From: Caballeronia catudaia
GTDB lineage: Bacteria > Pseudomonadota > Gammaproteobacteria > Burkholderiales > Burkholderiaceae
Assembly (NCBI RefSeq): GCF_001544755.2
Contig: NZ_FCOF02000004.1
Coordinates: forward strand, 124,001-188,000
Reading direction: 5' to 3'
Length of the DNA: 64,000 bases
The notes below the pieces were generated by a model. The model saw only the letters and a program-made list of their open reading frames with translations. It searched no databases and was not told where the DNA came from. Positions 1-8,035 of the stretch are shown piece after piece; positions within the stretch are counted from its first letter, which is position 1, and every line of letters starts with the position of its first letter. Position numbers and translations under genes: made by a program.

Positions 1-211
1 CCGCCAGCTCGCGGGCAAGCTCCGGATGCGGTGCGGGCTTCAGAATGACGTCGAACGCCTCGCCCACGCTCGGCTGTTGTTCCGCTACGGAAGAGCCTTG
101 AGCCATGTCCATGTCACAAGGTACGTCCAGCCGCTGCCGCGCACGCGCCAGAGGATCGCCCGGCAAGCTCGGGCGCATGGACAGGTTGGACCGCGCCGTC
201 ATCGATGTCAT
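1..211 (-). CDS. Partial ORF at window edge, unknown function
   Basis: On the minus strand an open frame runs from an ATG at 211 off the left edge, about 70 codons with no stop. Further in-frame ATGs lie at 202, 178, 112 and 106, none with a convincing ribosome site, so the start is uncertain. The downstream part reads EAFDVILKPAPHPELAREL, which looks like the opening of a folded domain. It vaguely recalls FHA-domain proteins, but too little is present to assign a family. It could also be a chance high-GC frame. Confidence 0.4.
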   Translation of the reverse strand, partial: MTSMTARSNLSMRPSLPGDPLARARQRLDVPCDMDMAQGSSVAEQQPSVGEAFDVILKPAPHPELARELA

Positions 212-353
212 TGGGAACCGGCGGCTGTTGAGAGTTTAAGTCACGCATCGTCGTAGTCAATCGTGCTGCACTGGCGCATCACGCCATAGAACAGCGATTT
301 GAAACGATCGTTAGTCCTTCATATCATTGCGGCCCGGCTATTCATGGAACGCT

Positions 354-1802
354 TCACTTCAATCCATCCTTGCTCGCGCTCTGCACATCGACGGTCGGCC
401 AGCCGCCGCCGAGCGCTTTATATAGCGTCACGGTGTCGGACAGAATCTGCTGATGATTCGCGAGCAGCGCGAGTTGCGCGGCGAGCAGCGTGCGCTCCGT
501 CTCGAACACCTGAAGCTGCGAGATCACGCCCTCTTTCAGCTGCGCGTCGATTTGCGCGGCCACCACGCTCAGCTGATCCACTTCCTGCTGCAACTCGACG
601 CGCTGTTTCATGTGCGAATCGAGATTGACGAGCGCGTTCTCCACTTCCTCGAACGCATTCATCACCGTGCTGCGATATTGCTGTTCCGCGACCCCGGTCT
701 GCGCTTCGGTCGTCTTCACATGTGCGCGCACGGACGGATCGAGAATCGGGATATTGATGCTCGGCACGAAGCTCAGCGTGAACATCTTCAGCAGATCGGT
801 CAGTTGAAAACTCGCGGAGCCGGCGCGTCCGGTCAGGTTGATGGTCGGCAGTTGCGCGAGCTTCGCCTGGCCGACGAGGTCATACGCTTCGAGCACGCGA
901 TACTCGGCCGCGATCAGATCGGGGCGGCGCGCGAGCAGTTGCGACGGTAGGCCGCTCGGCACGGGCGGCGGCTGAACGCGCTTTTGCAGCTTGCCGTCGG
1001 GCATCTTGAATTCGCCGGCGGGCACGCCGATCAGCGTCGAAAGCGCATTGTTCGCGAGATCGCGCGAACGGCGCAGTTCGAGCAGTTCGCGCGTGAGGCG
1101 ATTGAGCTCCGCGCGCTGCGTGAGCACCTGCGTCTTTGGCACGAGGCCGTTCTTCTGCATGCCCTCGAAGATCGTGAGGATCTGCTGGTTCGTCGCGATG
1201 GTCTGCTTCTGCTGCTGGATCTGATCGTCGAACTGAAGAATCTGGAAGTAGGTCGTCGAGACGAGCGCGACGAGTTCGAGATAGCCCGCGCGCCAGTCGG
1301 CCTCGGTCGCGCGGAATTCGGCCTTCTGCGCCTGCACGCCTTTCTCGACCGTGCCCCAGATGTCGATGTCCCAACTGACCTGCGTCGCCAGGTTGTATTG
1401 CTTCGAGAACTTCTGGCCGGTCGTCTTTTCGAAGCTCGCGCCCGCGCCGAGATCCATCGACGGCAACGCGCCCGCGCGTGCTTCGCCGATCTGCGCGCCC
1501 GCCACCTGGATGCGCGCCGCCAGCACCTTGATATCGAAGTTACTCGCGATGGCCTTCTCCACCAGCGAGTCGAGATATGGGTCCTGGAACTGCTTCCACC
1601 AGTCGGGCTGGATGGTGTCGGAGGCGGCGACCTTGGGCGCGTCGATCTTCGTGAAGGCGGTTTTCTCGGGCGTGTCCGGGCGCTGATATGTCGGCACTTT
1701 CACGTCGATGCAGCCGGCGAGCAGCGCGGCAGCGGCCAACGCCGGCAATACGGTCAACTTTCGCCCGATGGCGACGCGCAACGATGGCAACAAGGCTTGC
1801 AC
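354..1802 (-). CDS. NodT-family outer membrane factor lipoprotein (TolC-like efflux channel)
   Basis: This 482-residue protein is of the size and type of the OprM/NodT outer-membrane channels of tripartite efflux or type I secretion systems. The N-terminus is a lipoprotein signal with the lipobox LLAGC near residue 31. The body holds two long TolC-like coiled-coil repeats, and the family motif LPSQLLARRPDLIAAEYRV is present near residue 280. The start is a GTG at 1802 with GGGAG about 8 bases upstream. These genes normally follow a membrane-fusion gene and an RND pump gene. Here no pump or adaptor is found; the next same-strand gene upstream encodes a small double-glycine-leader protein. Its partner pump must be elsewhere, or it serves a different exporter. 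Confidence 0.9.
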   Translation of the reverse strand: MQALLPSLRVAIGRKLTVLPALAAAALLAGCIDVKVPTYQRPDTPEKTAFTKIDAPKVAASDTIQPDWWKQFQDPYLDSLVEKAIASNFDIKVLAARIQVAGAQIGEARAGALPSMDLGAGASFEKTTGQKFSKQYNLATQVSWDIDIWGTVEKGVQAQKAEFRATEADWRAGYLELVALVSTTYFQILQFDDQIQQQKQTIATNQQILTIFEGMQKNGLVPKTQVLTQRAELNRLTRELLELRRSRDLANNALSTLIGVPAGEFKMPDGKLQKRVQPPPVPSGLPSQLLARRPDLIAAEYRVLEAYDLVGQAKLAQLPTINLTGRAGSASFQLTDLLKMFTLSFVPSINIPILDPSVRAHVKTTEAQTGVAEQQYRSTVMNAFEEVENALVNLDSHMKQRVELQQEVDQLSVVAAQIDAQLKEGVISQLQVFETERTLLAAQLALLANHQQILSDTVTLYKALGGGWPTVDVQSASKDGLK

Positions 1803-2119
1803 GATCTCGCTCCCGGTGAACGCGCACCGACGGTCGGATTATGTTGGGTGAGAAGCGCGGCGCCGGCCGTTCGGTTCATCAAGTAGATCACACGGCGCGC
1901 CGGGACTCCATACGGGTTAAGTCACGTGGCGCGCGCGTGCTCTGTGGCACGTCGCGCGTTTTCGTGACGCGGTTCGATGCGATGCCCCTGCTGCGCTCGA
2001 ACCGCGACGCCCCGGATGCGGGCGGTGTTTTAGCGAAGCTCCCCGTGCCCCGCTTTTACTGCTGACTGCATGGATGCTTTACTGCATCGACTTATGATTC
2101 ATTCCTCGCAACGATCGCC
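1803..2119. other. Intergenic region upstream of the outer membrane factor
   Basis: These 317 bases hold no convincing gene. They should contain the promoter of the leftward outer-membrane-factor gene and the 3' end of the transcript of the small double-glycine protein. I see no clear hairpin terminator or operator. Confidence 0.4.
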
Positions 2120-2419
2120 TTATGCGAGATTGCCCGCATTGCCGAAGTTGACGTTGGCGATGTTCTTCGCGTTCTGCGTCGGCGCGACGTTCGACTGCGA
2201 CTTGAGCGCATCCGCGAACGCGATGTTGCTGCCGACCGAGTTCGTTGTCGTCTGCGTCTGGTTGATGAACTGCTGCGGGCTGAACGGCATCGAGAGCGTG
2301 GTTCCGTCCATCGAGATGAAGCCGGGGAACAGCACTGCATAGCCGCCGCGCACCGCCGACATCGCACGGCTGTCGAGCTCTTCGGTAACGGGAAGGTCCT
2401 TGATGGTCAGCGTCTTCAT
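2120..2419 (-). CDS. Small secreted-peptide precursor with double-glycine leader
   Basis: This 99-residue protein has a leader of about 26 residues beginning MKTLTIKDLPVTEELDSRAM and ending AVRGG. It has the pattern of bacteriocin or microcin-type leaders: hydrophilic, with Leu, Leu, Met and Val at spaced positions before Gly-Gly. The predicted mature part of about 73 residues has no cysteine. It starts with a hydrophobic stretch (YAVLFPGF) and continues rich in Asn, Gln, Ser and Thr. A good ribosome site (AGGAG, 8 bases before the ATG) supports the start. No peptidase-containing ABC exporter, immunity gene or modifying enzyme lies nearby. The next gene downstream on the same strand is a TolC-like channel. 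The function is unknown; export after the Gly-Gly is an inference from the leader. Confidence 0.8.
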   Translation of the reverse strand: MKTLTIKDLPVTEELDSRAMSAVRGGYAVLFPGFISMDGTTLSMPFSPQQFINQTQTTTNSVGSNIAFADALKSQSNVAPTQNAKNIANVNFGNAGNLA

Positions 2420-2761
2420 TTCGGGGGCTCCTGGCGCGCATCGCGCATTCGGTGGTGGCTTCGGACAGCTTGTCTGCTTGCGACCGTTAAACGCATGAGA
2501 CGTGCCAATCGCGATTCAAATGTCGTCGATTGCTGTGTCTGGCTTGATGCGTAAGGCTTTCGTCGCTTCACGCGCTGATGTGTCGATAACCTCGCTTGAT
2601 GCTGTCGAACCAACACTTCGCATTTCGCCTGTCTGTTTCAAAACGACATCGATAAAAACCAAAAAAGCAAACGCTTCCCGCCGCGCTGAAACACGCGGAA
2701 CGAAACGCGATGAGAGATCGGAAAAGGCGCCGCTGAGAACACGCGCGCGCGGCGCCCGGAT
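2420..2761. other. Intergenic region upstream of the double-glycine peptide gene
   Basis: These 342 bases lie between two leftward genes and show no supportable gene. Part of the stretch (about 2500-2690) is clearly less GC-rich than its surroundings, as expected for a promoter region of the peptide gene. No palindrome of note was seen. Confidence 0.4.
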
Positions 2762-3220
2762 TTACTTGACGTAGATCGTGATCTTCCTGGAATAGACCGG
2801 CGGGTTATGCGGTATGTGCTTGTCATCGCCCATCAGAAGCTGAATGGTGTGTTTGCCCGGCGGCAATTCGAGCATCGTTTCGGTTTCGCCGGCGCCGTAG
2901 TGCAGATGATTGCGATCCGATGGAATCTCCTGATCCATCGGCGGCAGATCCACGTCGATCAACAGATGGTGATGCCCCGTGTTGGGAAACTTCACGCCGC
3001 GTGGGGCGACACCCATGAAGCGCAGCCCGAACCACACCTTGAACGGCTTGCCCGCGGGCACGGTCTGACCGTCGTTCGGATAGCCGATGTACGCATACGC
3101 GTTGGCGGGCGCGGGCGTCGTACCGGCGAGCGCGCAAGGCGCGGCGAGCGCCGTCGCCAGCGCGGCGGCGACGAGGAGCGAACGCGAGAGCGCGAGCGCG
3201 TCAGCGGATCGATTCTTCAT
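2762..3220 (-). CDS. DUF4399 periplasmic protein, copy 1
   Basis: This 152-residue protein has an N-terminal signal peptide (hydrophobic run, cleavage near ALAGT) followed by one DUF4399-type domain. Conserved stretches include GHHHLLIDVDLPP, PSDRNHLHYGAGE and PPGKHTIQLLMGD. The ATG at 3220 is chosen because GAGGG lies about 8 bases upstream; a TTG six codons earlier is less likely. The cluster of histidines and acidic residues suggests metal or ligand binding, but no activity is established for the family. It is followed in tandem (66 bases) by a paralogue on the same strand, so the two probably form one transcript that arose by duplication. Confidence 0.85.
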   Translation of the reverse strand: MKNRSADALALSRSLLVAAALATALAAPCALAGTTPAPANAYAYIGYPNDGQTVPAGKPFKVWFGLRFMGVAPRGVKFPNTGHHHLLIDVDLPPMDQEIPSDRNHLHYGAGETETMLELPPGKHTIQLLMGDDKHIPHNPPVYSRKITIYVK

Positions 3221-3286
3221 GTCGTATGCCCTCGGCAAATGCGCGGGTTATGGCGGCGAAGCACGTCGTGCGGCACGGCTCGCGGC

Positions 3287-3724
3287 TCATTTGACGGTGA
3301 TCGTGATCTTCTTCGAGTAGACCGGCGGATCGTGCGGCACGTGGTTGTAGTCGCCCAACAGTAATTGCAGCGTGTGCTTGCCCGGCGGCAGTTCGAGGCG
3401 CGCATCGGTTTCACCCGCGCCGTAATGCAGATGGTTGCGATCCGATGGTATTTCCTGATCGAGCGGCGGCAGGTCCGTATCGACGAGGAGATGGTGATGC
3501 CCCACGTTCGGCAGATCGACGCCCTTCGGACACACGCCCATGTTGCGCAAGCCCATGCGCACCCAGAGCTTGCCGCCGGAGATGAAGGCGCCGTCGTACG
3601 GCCAGATGAGGTACGCCTCGGCGTTCGGCGGCGCGGGCGTACGCGTGCGCGCGGCGGAAAACGTCGAATCGGCGGCCAGCGCGGCCAGGGAAGCCAGCGC
3701 GCCAAGCACGGTTCTTCTCATCAT
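3287..3724 (-). CDS. DUF4399 periplasmic protein, copy 2
   Basis: This 145-residue paralogue of the next gene downstream shares GHHHLLVDTDLPP, PSDRNHLHYGAGE and PPGKHTLQLLLGD and has the same overall length. The N-terminus (MMRRTVLGALASLAALAAD) is a short signal peptide. The ATG at 3724 is preceded by GAGAGG, whereas longer in-frame starts have no ribosome site. It is the first gene of a two-gene leftward unit. Copy 1 and copy 2 differ mainly before the conserved core (for example GVCPKGVDLPN versus GVAPRGVKFPN), suggesting an old duplication with some divergence of the binding surface. Confidence 0.85.
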   Translation of the reverse strand: MMRRTVLGALASLAALAADSTFSAARTRTPAPPNAEAYLIWPYDGAFISGGKLWVRMGLRNMGVCPKGVDLPNVGHHHLLVDTDLPPLDQEIPSDRNHLHYGAGETDARLELPPGKHTLQLLLGDYNHVPHDPPVYSKKITITVK

Positions 3725-4076
3725 GTTATGCACGCCCTCTCGTTGAAAGGCCTCGCGGACGGGCCCGGGAATCGATCCTTGCGCACGCGAACGCTCGTGC
3801 TCGGCGCCGCGATGCAAACAGCGTGATGCATCGTCTTCGGCTTTTAGATTAGGACGTAACGTTTAAAAAAACTACGTACACACGATGATCTCTCGACCCT
3901 CATGACGAATACCTCTTTTAAGAGGATTAAGCGCTGCGTGAGTGCGTGCTATCGTTGTCGATGCTGTTGTTGGTTGCTGCTCATCGAGGGCGCGGACCTC
4001 GCCCCGAAGCCTCGGCATACATGCGCGAATGCGATGCTATGCCCTCCACTCAAAGCCGGACAGACAGGGTGTGAAT
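3725..4076. other. Divergent promoter region between DUF4399 pair and caspase-like gene
   Basis: These 352 bases separate divergent genes. An AT-rich patch around 3846-3890 includes a run of seven A flanked by two ACGTA pentamers and is the most likely promoter area. No gene is supportable here. Confidence 0.45.
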
Positions 4077-6005
4077 ATGTGGCGAACCATTCTTATCGCG
4101 GGCGTGTTCGTGATGGTCGGCGGTGTGCTTGCGCCAGCGAGCGCTACGCCCGTCACCGTTTCGCCCGCTCCATCGTCTCAGCGTCTGGCCCTCGTGATCG
4201 GCAATGCGGACTATGCGGATCGCCCGCTCGCGAGCGCATCGCGCGATGCCGACGACATGAGCGCCGCGCTCCTGTCGCTGGGCTTCCAGGTCACGCGCCG
4301 CACGAATCTCGATGAAGCCGCGATGCGCCATGCGCTCGATGACTTCGCCGCGCGCCTCGGCCCGAACGATACGAGCCTCGTCTATTTCGCCGGTCACGGA
4401 TTGCAGGCGGGCGGCGATGCGCTGCTCCTGCCGCTCGACGCGCGCGAGCGCCGGCCCGTTACGCTCGTGCGCAATGCGGTTTCGGCGAAGGCCATCGTCG
4501 AGCGCATGACGCGCGCGCGGCCGGGCGCGGCGAATATCGTCGTGCTGGACATGTGTCTCGACGATCCGTTCGAAAAAACGCCGGCGCGAATCTGGAACCT
4601 GCCGCCGCGCACGCTCGTCGCTTATGCGGCCGCACCGGGCGATGCAGCAGCCGAAGACGGGCGCAACGGACGTTACACGGCGGCGCTCCTGCGCGCGCTC
4701 GATGCGCCGCGCTCCGTGACATCGGCGACGTTCGCGGCTGCGGCGTCGGATGTCGCGCAGCAGTCGCGTGGCGCGCAACGGCCGTGGGTCGCATCGACGC
4801 TCGATGCACGCTTTGCCATCGCCGATGCGCCGGCGAGCGTGCGTATCGCGCAGGCGGACGCGAACGCCATCGATCCCGCCGAATCCGCCAACGCGGTCCG
4901 CATGCGCGGCATCCTGCCGAAAGACAGCAGCGAGCAGTACGAACTGACGTTCTGGGATTCGATCAAGGACAGCACCTATCCGGGCGACTACGAGGCGTAT
5001 CTGAAGTCCTATCCGAACGGACGTTTCGCGGCGCTCGCGAAGGCGCGCATCGAGCGGCTCAAGGCGTCGGGCACGGCGAGCGCAAAGCCCGCGACACCCG
5101 CTGCACCGCCGGCGGCGACAGCCACGCCCGCCGCACCCGCGCCCAAGCCCGCGCCGTCCACGCCATCCACGGCCGCCGCGCCGGAAAAACCGCGTGCGAC
5201 CACACCGGCCGCACCCGCGGCCGCGGCGCCGGCAGCGCCCGCCGCCAACGCAAAACCCGCCGCGAAAACGGCGAGCGGCGGCGAAATCAAGGATTGCCCG
5301 GCGTGCCCCGTGCTGATCCCGCTTTCGCCCGGCAGTTTCACGATGGGCAGCAACAACGACGATCCCGCCGAGAAGCCGCCGCATCGCGTATCGATCGGGC
5401 ATCCCTTCGCGATCGGCAAGTACGAGGTGACCGTCGAGCAATGGAACGCATGCGCCGATGCGGGCGCGTGCACGCGCATCGCGGCAGACGGCGACGGTGC
5501 GACGCCCGCGCCCAACAATGCGCCGATGCGCAACGTGAGCTGGGACGACGCGCAGGTCTACGTCAAATGGCTGAGCAAGGTCGGCGGCAAGGCGTATCGG
5601 CTGCCGACTGAAGCCGAATGGGAATACGCGGCGCGCGGCGGCACGCAATCCACTTACTGGTGGGGCGACCAGATGAAAAAAGGCAACGCCGACTGCAAGG
5701 ACTGTGGCGATCCGTACAAGCCCGAAGCGCCGACGCCGGTCGGATCGTTCGCGGCGAATCCGTATGGCCTCTACGACGTGAACGGCAGCGTCTGGGAATG
5801 GGTCGCCGACTGCTGGCACAGTTCGTACAAGAACGCGCCCGCCGATGGCCGCGCCTGGGACGATCCGTCGTGCTCCGTGCGCGTGATTCGCGGCGGCTCG
5901 TGGCGGGAAGGCGCGACCTACATGCAGTCCGCGACGCGCTTCAAATACAGCTCGAGCGTGCGGCAATCGCAGAACGGTTTCCGGGTCGCGCGGGATATGG
6001 AGTGA
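4077..6005 (+). CDS. Secreted caspase-like (C14) protein fused to an FGE-fold domain
   Basis: This 642-residue protein has a signal peptide at residues 1-23. A caspase-like peptidase domain follows (about 30-250) with the catalytic dyad His107 in YFAGHG and Cys160 in VVLDMCLDDPF. Next comes a segment with WDSIKDSTYPGDYEAYLKSY, then a long Ala/Pro linker, and finally an FGE-sulfatase-type domain (about 415-642) opening with PGSFTMGS and closing with NGFRVARD. Related fusions are known among bacterial caspase-like proteins. In authentic formylglycine-generating enzymes two cysteines follow GGSW; here the segment is GGSWREGATYMQS, so those cysteines are absent and the domain is probably a non-catalytic binding module. 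The protein should act in the envelope. The ATG at 4077 starts the signal peptide. Confidence 0.88.
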   Translation: MWRTILIAGVFVMVGGVLAPASATPVTVSPAPSSQRLALVIGNADYADRPLASASRDADDMSAALLSLGFQVTRRTNLDEAAMRHALDDFAARLGPNDTSLVYFAGHGLQAGGDALLLPLDARERRPVTLVRNAVSAKAIVERMTRARPGAANIVVLDMCLDDPFEKTPARIWNLPPRTLVAYAAAPGDAAAEDGRNGRYTAALLRALDAPRSVTSATFAAAASDVAQQSRGAQRPWVASTLDARFAIADAPASVRIAQADANAIDPAESANAVRMRGILPKDSSEQYELTFWDSIKDSTYPGDYEAYLKSYPNGRFAALAKARIERLKASGTASAKPATPAAPPAATATPAAPAPKPAPSTPSTAAAPEKPRATTPAAPAAAAPAAPAANAKPAAKTASGGEIKDCPACPVLIPLSPGSFTMGSNNDDPAEKPPHRVSIGHPFAIGKYEVTVEQWNACADAGACTRIAADGDGATPAPNNAPMRNVSWDDAQVYVKWLSKVGGKAYRLPTEAEWEYAARGGTQSTYWWGDQMKKGNADCKDCGDPYKPEAPTPVGSFAANPYGLYDVNGSVWEWVADCWHSSYKNAPADGRAWDDPSCSVRVIRGGSWREGATYMQSATRFKYSSSVRQSQNGFRVARDME

Positions 6006-6040
6006 ACGTCATGGGGAGTGAACGTCATAGGGAGTGAGCT

Positions 6041-7909
6041 TCATCCCCCTGTCGCCCTGACAATGATCTGCGCCTGCGTGTCGCGCTCGATTTTCCTGAG
6101 CACGGGCAACGCCGCCTGAAAATCGCCGGGCGTGCAGACCTGCCGGCCGAAGCGCGCATCGAGCGTGCGCGAGATCTGGATCACGTTGGTCGACGGATCG
6201 AAGACATAGCGCGAGCGGTAACGGAAGAAACCGCTCGTCAGGTCCACATCGTCGGGCACTTCGGTCACGCGCATCGCTTTGGGCAGCGTGATCTGCGACA
6301 CCTCGTCGAACGTCCCGCCGATGCACAGATACGGCTGCGTGCGTGCGCGCTCGGCGAGCCAGCCGCGCGTCGTCGTCGCGATGCCGCCCGACAGGCTGGA
6401 GAGCGCGGGCAGCGCCGTCGTGCCGGTCGGCCAGACGATGTCGTCGAGCGTGCCGCGCAGCGTCGTCGCGAAGGGGCCGCCGGTCGCATCGACATCGCTC
6501 GTCGTCAGCGCGCCCGCGCCGCGCAGATTCGTGAAGCGCAGCCGGTCCGCCGCGATCTGATCGCGCCGTTGCGTGTTCGCCGCGCGCAGGCTCATGCGCT
6601 CGATCTCCGCGCTCCATCCCGCATCCTCGACCCAGTACGCGAAGCTCGCCTCGCCCTGCGGCGCGACTTCGATCTGCAACCGCGCCGTGCGCGCGAGCGC
6701 CTGCGTCGCGGGCGTGCGGGACAGCGCGCCCGTGCCGACGAGCAGCGTGGGCCGGTCCATATCCGCGAGCGGCAGAAAGCCGAACTCGACGCTCGACGCC
6801 GTGCTGTCCGCATACAGGTTCAGATCCGGCAGCCACGTGATGACGTGATTGATCGCGCCCGATCCGTAACCCGGCACCGAAGGCAACGTATAGACGGCGC
6901 CCAGCCCGATCAGCGCGGGCTCGTTGCGGATGCTCACCGCATCGAGCAGCGCGCCGTAGAGCGCGACGTGATCCTTGCAATCTCCGTAGCGGTTCGCGAG
7001 CACGTCCGTCACGCGATGCGGCACGGCCGGACTCTGACCGATGAACATCGCGACATAGCGGATATTGCGGCGCACCCAGTCATAGAGCGTTTTGGCTTTC
7101 GCGCGATCGTCCGCGTCGTTTTGCGTGAGCGATTCCGCGAGCGCGCGAACGGCGGGATTGCTCGCGGACGGATCGACGGCGGCATCGCGGTAGCTCTGCG
7201 CAAAGCGCGCGTAATCGGGAAAGGTCGAGACCATCAGGCGATCGCCGTACTGCGCATAGCCGACCGAGCCGCCTTCGATGCGCGCGATCCGTTCGCGCCG
7301 GTAAGCGTACGCATAGCGCGTGCGCCCATTTTCCGTGACCGGCGGCTCGGCGACGTAGCCGCGCGCATCGGCGTAGAGCGGCTTGTCGGCGGGCAGGTCG
7401 AAGACGAGCCGCTGCTGCAGGACGGGCCGCTGCCCCGGATCGACGTAATAGTTGAACTGCCCGGGAATCACCGCCGCCGCCTGGCTCTTGCGAAAGCGCA
7501 GATGCACCGTCGAGCCGATGCCCACCGCCGGAAAAATCACCGCGCGCAGTTTCGCGTCCTGAAACGTCGGCGCGCCCGCCGAGCGTGGCTCCTGAATGTC
7601 GCGGATCTGCTCCGGCGTGACGTCGTGGCGCGCGCCGCTCGCATCGACGGAATATGCCTCGACGATCTCCACTTCCGACACGCTCTTGTCGTACCAGACA
7701 TAGCGCTGCGCGATCTCATCGACGCCCGCCGAGGTGTTCGCCCGTAAAACGGTCGTGTCGTCTTCGCTGAGCGAGCCATCGGCCGCGACGACGAACGCGT
7801 GCTCATCGCTGACGATGGCCGACGGATCGTCGTCCGGCGCGGCCATGACGCCAGTCCACACGCAAAGTCCGAAGAAAACAGCGAGGCAGCGAACCATGTC
7901 GAGCGTCAT
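6041..7909 (-). CDS. Secreted DUF3857 / transglutaminase-like protein
   Basis: This protein of about 622 residues has a signal peptide (VRCLAVFFGLCVWTGVMAA). A DUF3857 N-terminal domain (about residues 40-210) carries YVDPGQRPVLQQ. A transglutaminase-like domain (about 250-380) carries a probable triad of Cys311 in RYGDCKD, His355 in INHVITW and Asp368 in LYADST. A C-terminal beta-rich region follows. The start was placed at the ATG at 7909; an ATG at 7897 also begins a good signal peptide, and neither has a strong ribosome site. Proteins of this type are envelope or periplasmic, with substrates unknown. It converges with the caspase-like gene, 35 bases apart. Confidence 0.85.
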   Translation of the reverse strand: MTLDMVRCLAVFFGLCVWTGVMAAPDDDPSAIVSDEHAFVVAADGSLSEDDTTVLRANTSAGVDEIAQRYVWYDKSVSEVEIVEAYSVDASGARHDVTPEQIRDIQEPRSAGAPTFQDAKLRAVIFPAVGIGSTVHLRFRKSQAAAVIPGQFNYYVDPGQRPVLQQRLVFDLPADKPLYADARGYVAEPPVTENGRTRYAYAYRRERIARIEGGSVGYAQYGDRLMVSTFPDYARFAQSYRDAAVDPSASNPAVRALAESLTQNDADDRAKAKTLYDWVRRNIRYVAMFIGQSPAVPHRVTDVLANRYGDCKDHVALYGALLDAVSIRNEPALIGLGAVYTLPSVPGYGSGAINHVITWLPDLNLYADSTASSVEFGFLPLADMDRPTLLVGTGALSRTPATQALARTARLQIEVAPQGEASFAYWVEDAGWSAEIERMSLRAANTQRRDQIAADRLRFTNLRGAGALTTSDVDATGGPFATTLRGTLDDIVWPTGTTALPALSSLSGGIATTTRGWLAERARTQPYLCIGGTFDEVSQITLPKAMRVTEVPDDVDLTSGFFRYRSRYVFDPSTNVIQISRTLDARFGRQVCTPGDFQAALPVLRKIERDTQAQIIVRATGG

Positions 7910-7967
7910 GGGCAGAGGCGCGAGGGAAAGTCCATCGTACACGTCGCGAAATGACGCACGCGACAAT

Positions 7968-7988
7968 TTGTATCATGTTGCGATACAA
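7968..7988. promoter_or_regulatory. Palindrome TTGTATC-N7-GATACAA, candidate MarR operator
   Basis: Two perfect 7-base arms are separated by 7 bases. The right arm overlaps a TACAAT (7984-7989) that could serve as the -10 of the HPP-MarR-CLC operon. Its size and symmetry fit a MarR-family dimer, and a MarR gene is the second gene of the operon. The link is an inference. Confidence 0.5.
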
Positions 7989-8035
7989 TTTCGCGTTTTC
8001 GCACGCTTGCTCTCGCGTCATCGACCGGCCGGCCA

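Noticed and set aside
984..1886. Long plus-strand open frame opposite the outer-membrane-factor gene
   Set aside because: It lies antisense to a gene with a lipobox and family motifs; its sequence is rich in Arg, Leu and His, as high-GC shadow frames are.
2502..2774. Plus-strand 90-codon frame in the gap before the DUF4399 genes
   Set aside because: No ribosome site; the composition changes abruptly along its length and its end overlaps the DUF4399 gene antisense.
4050..5966. 638-codon minus-strand frame across the caspase gene
   Set aside because: Extremely arginine-rich and without any recognisable domain; it mirrors the real gene, which has a signal peptide and catalytic residues.
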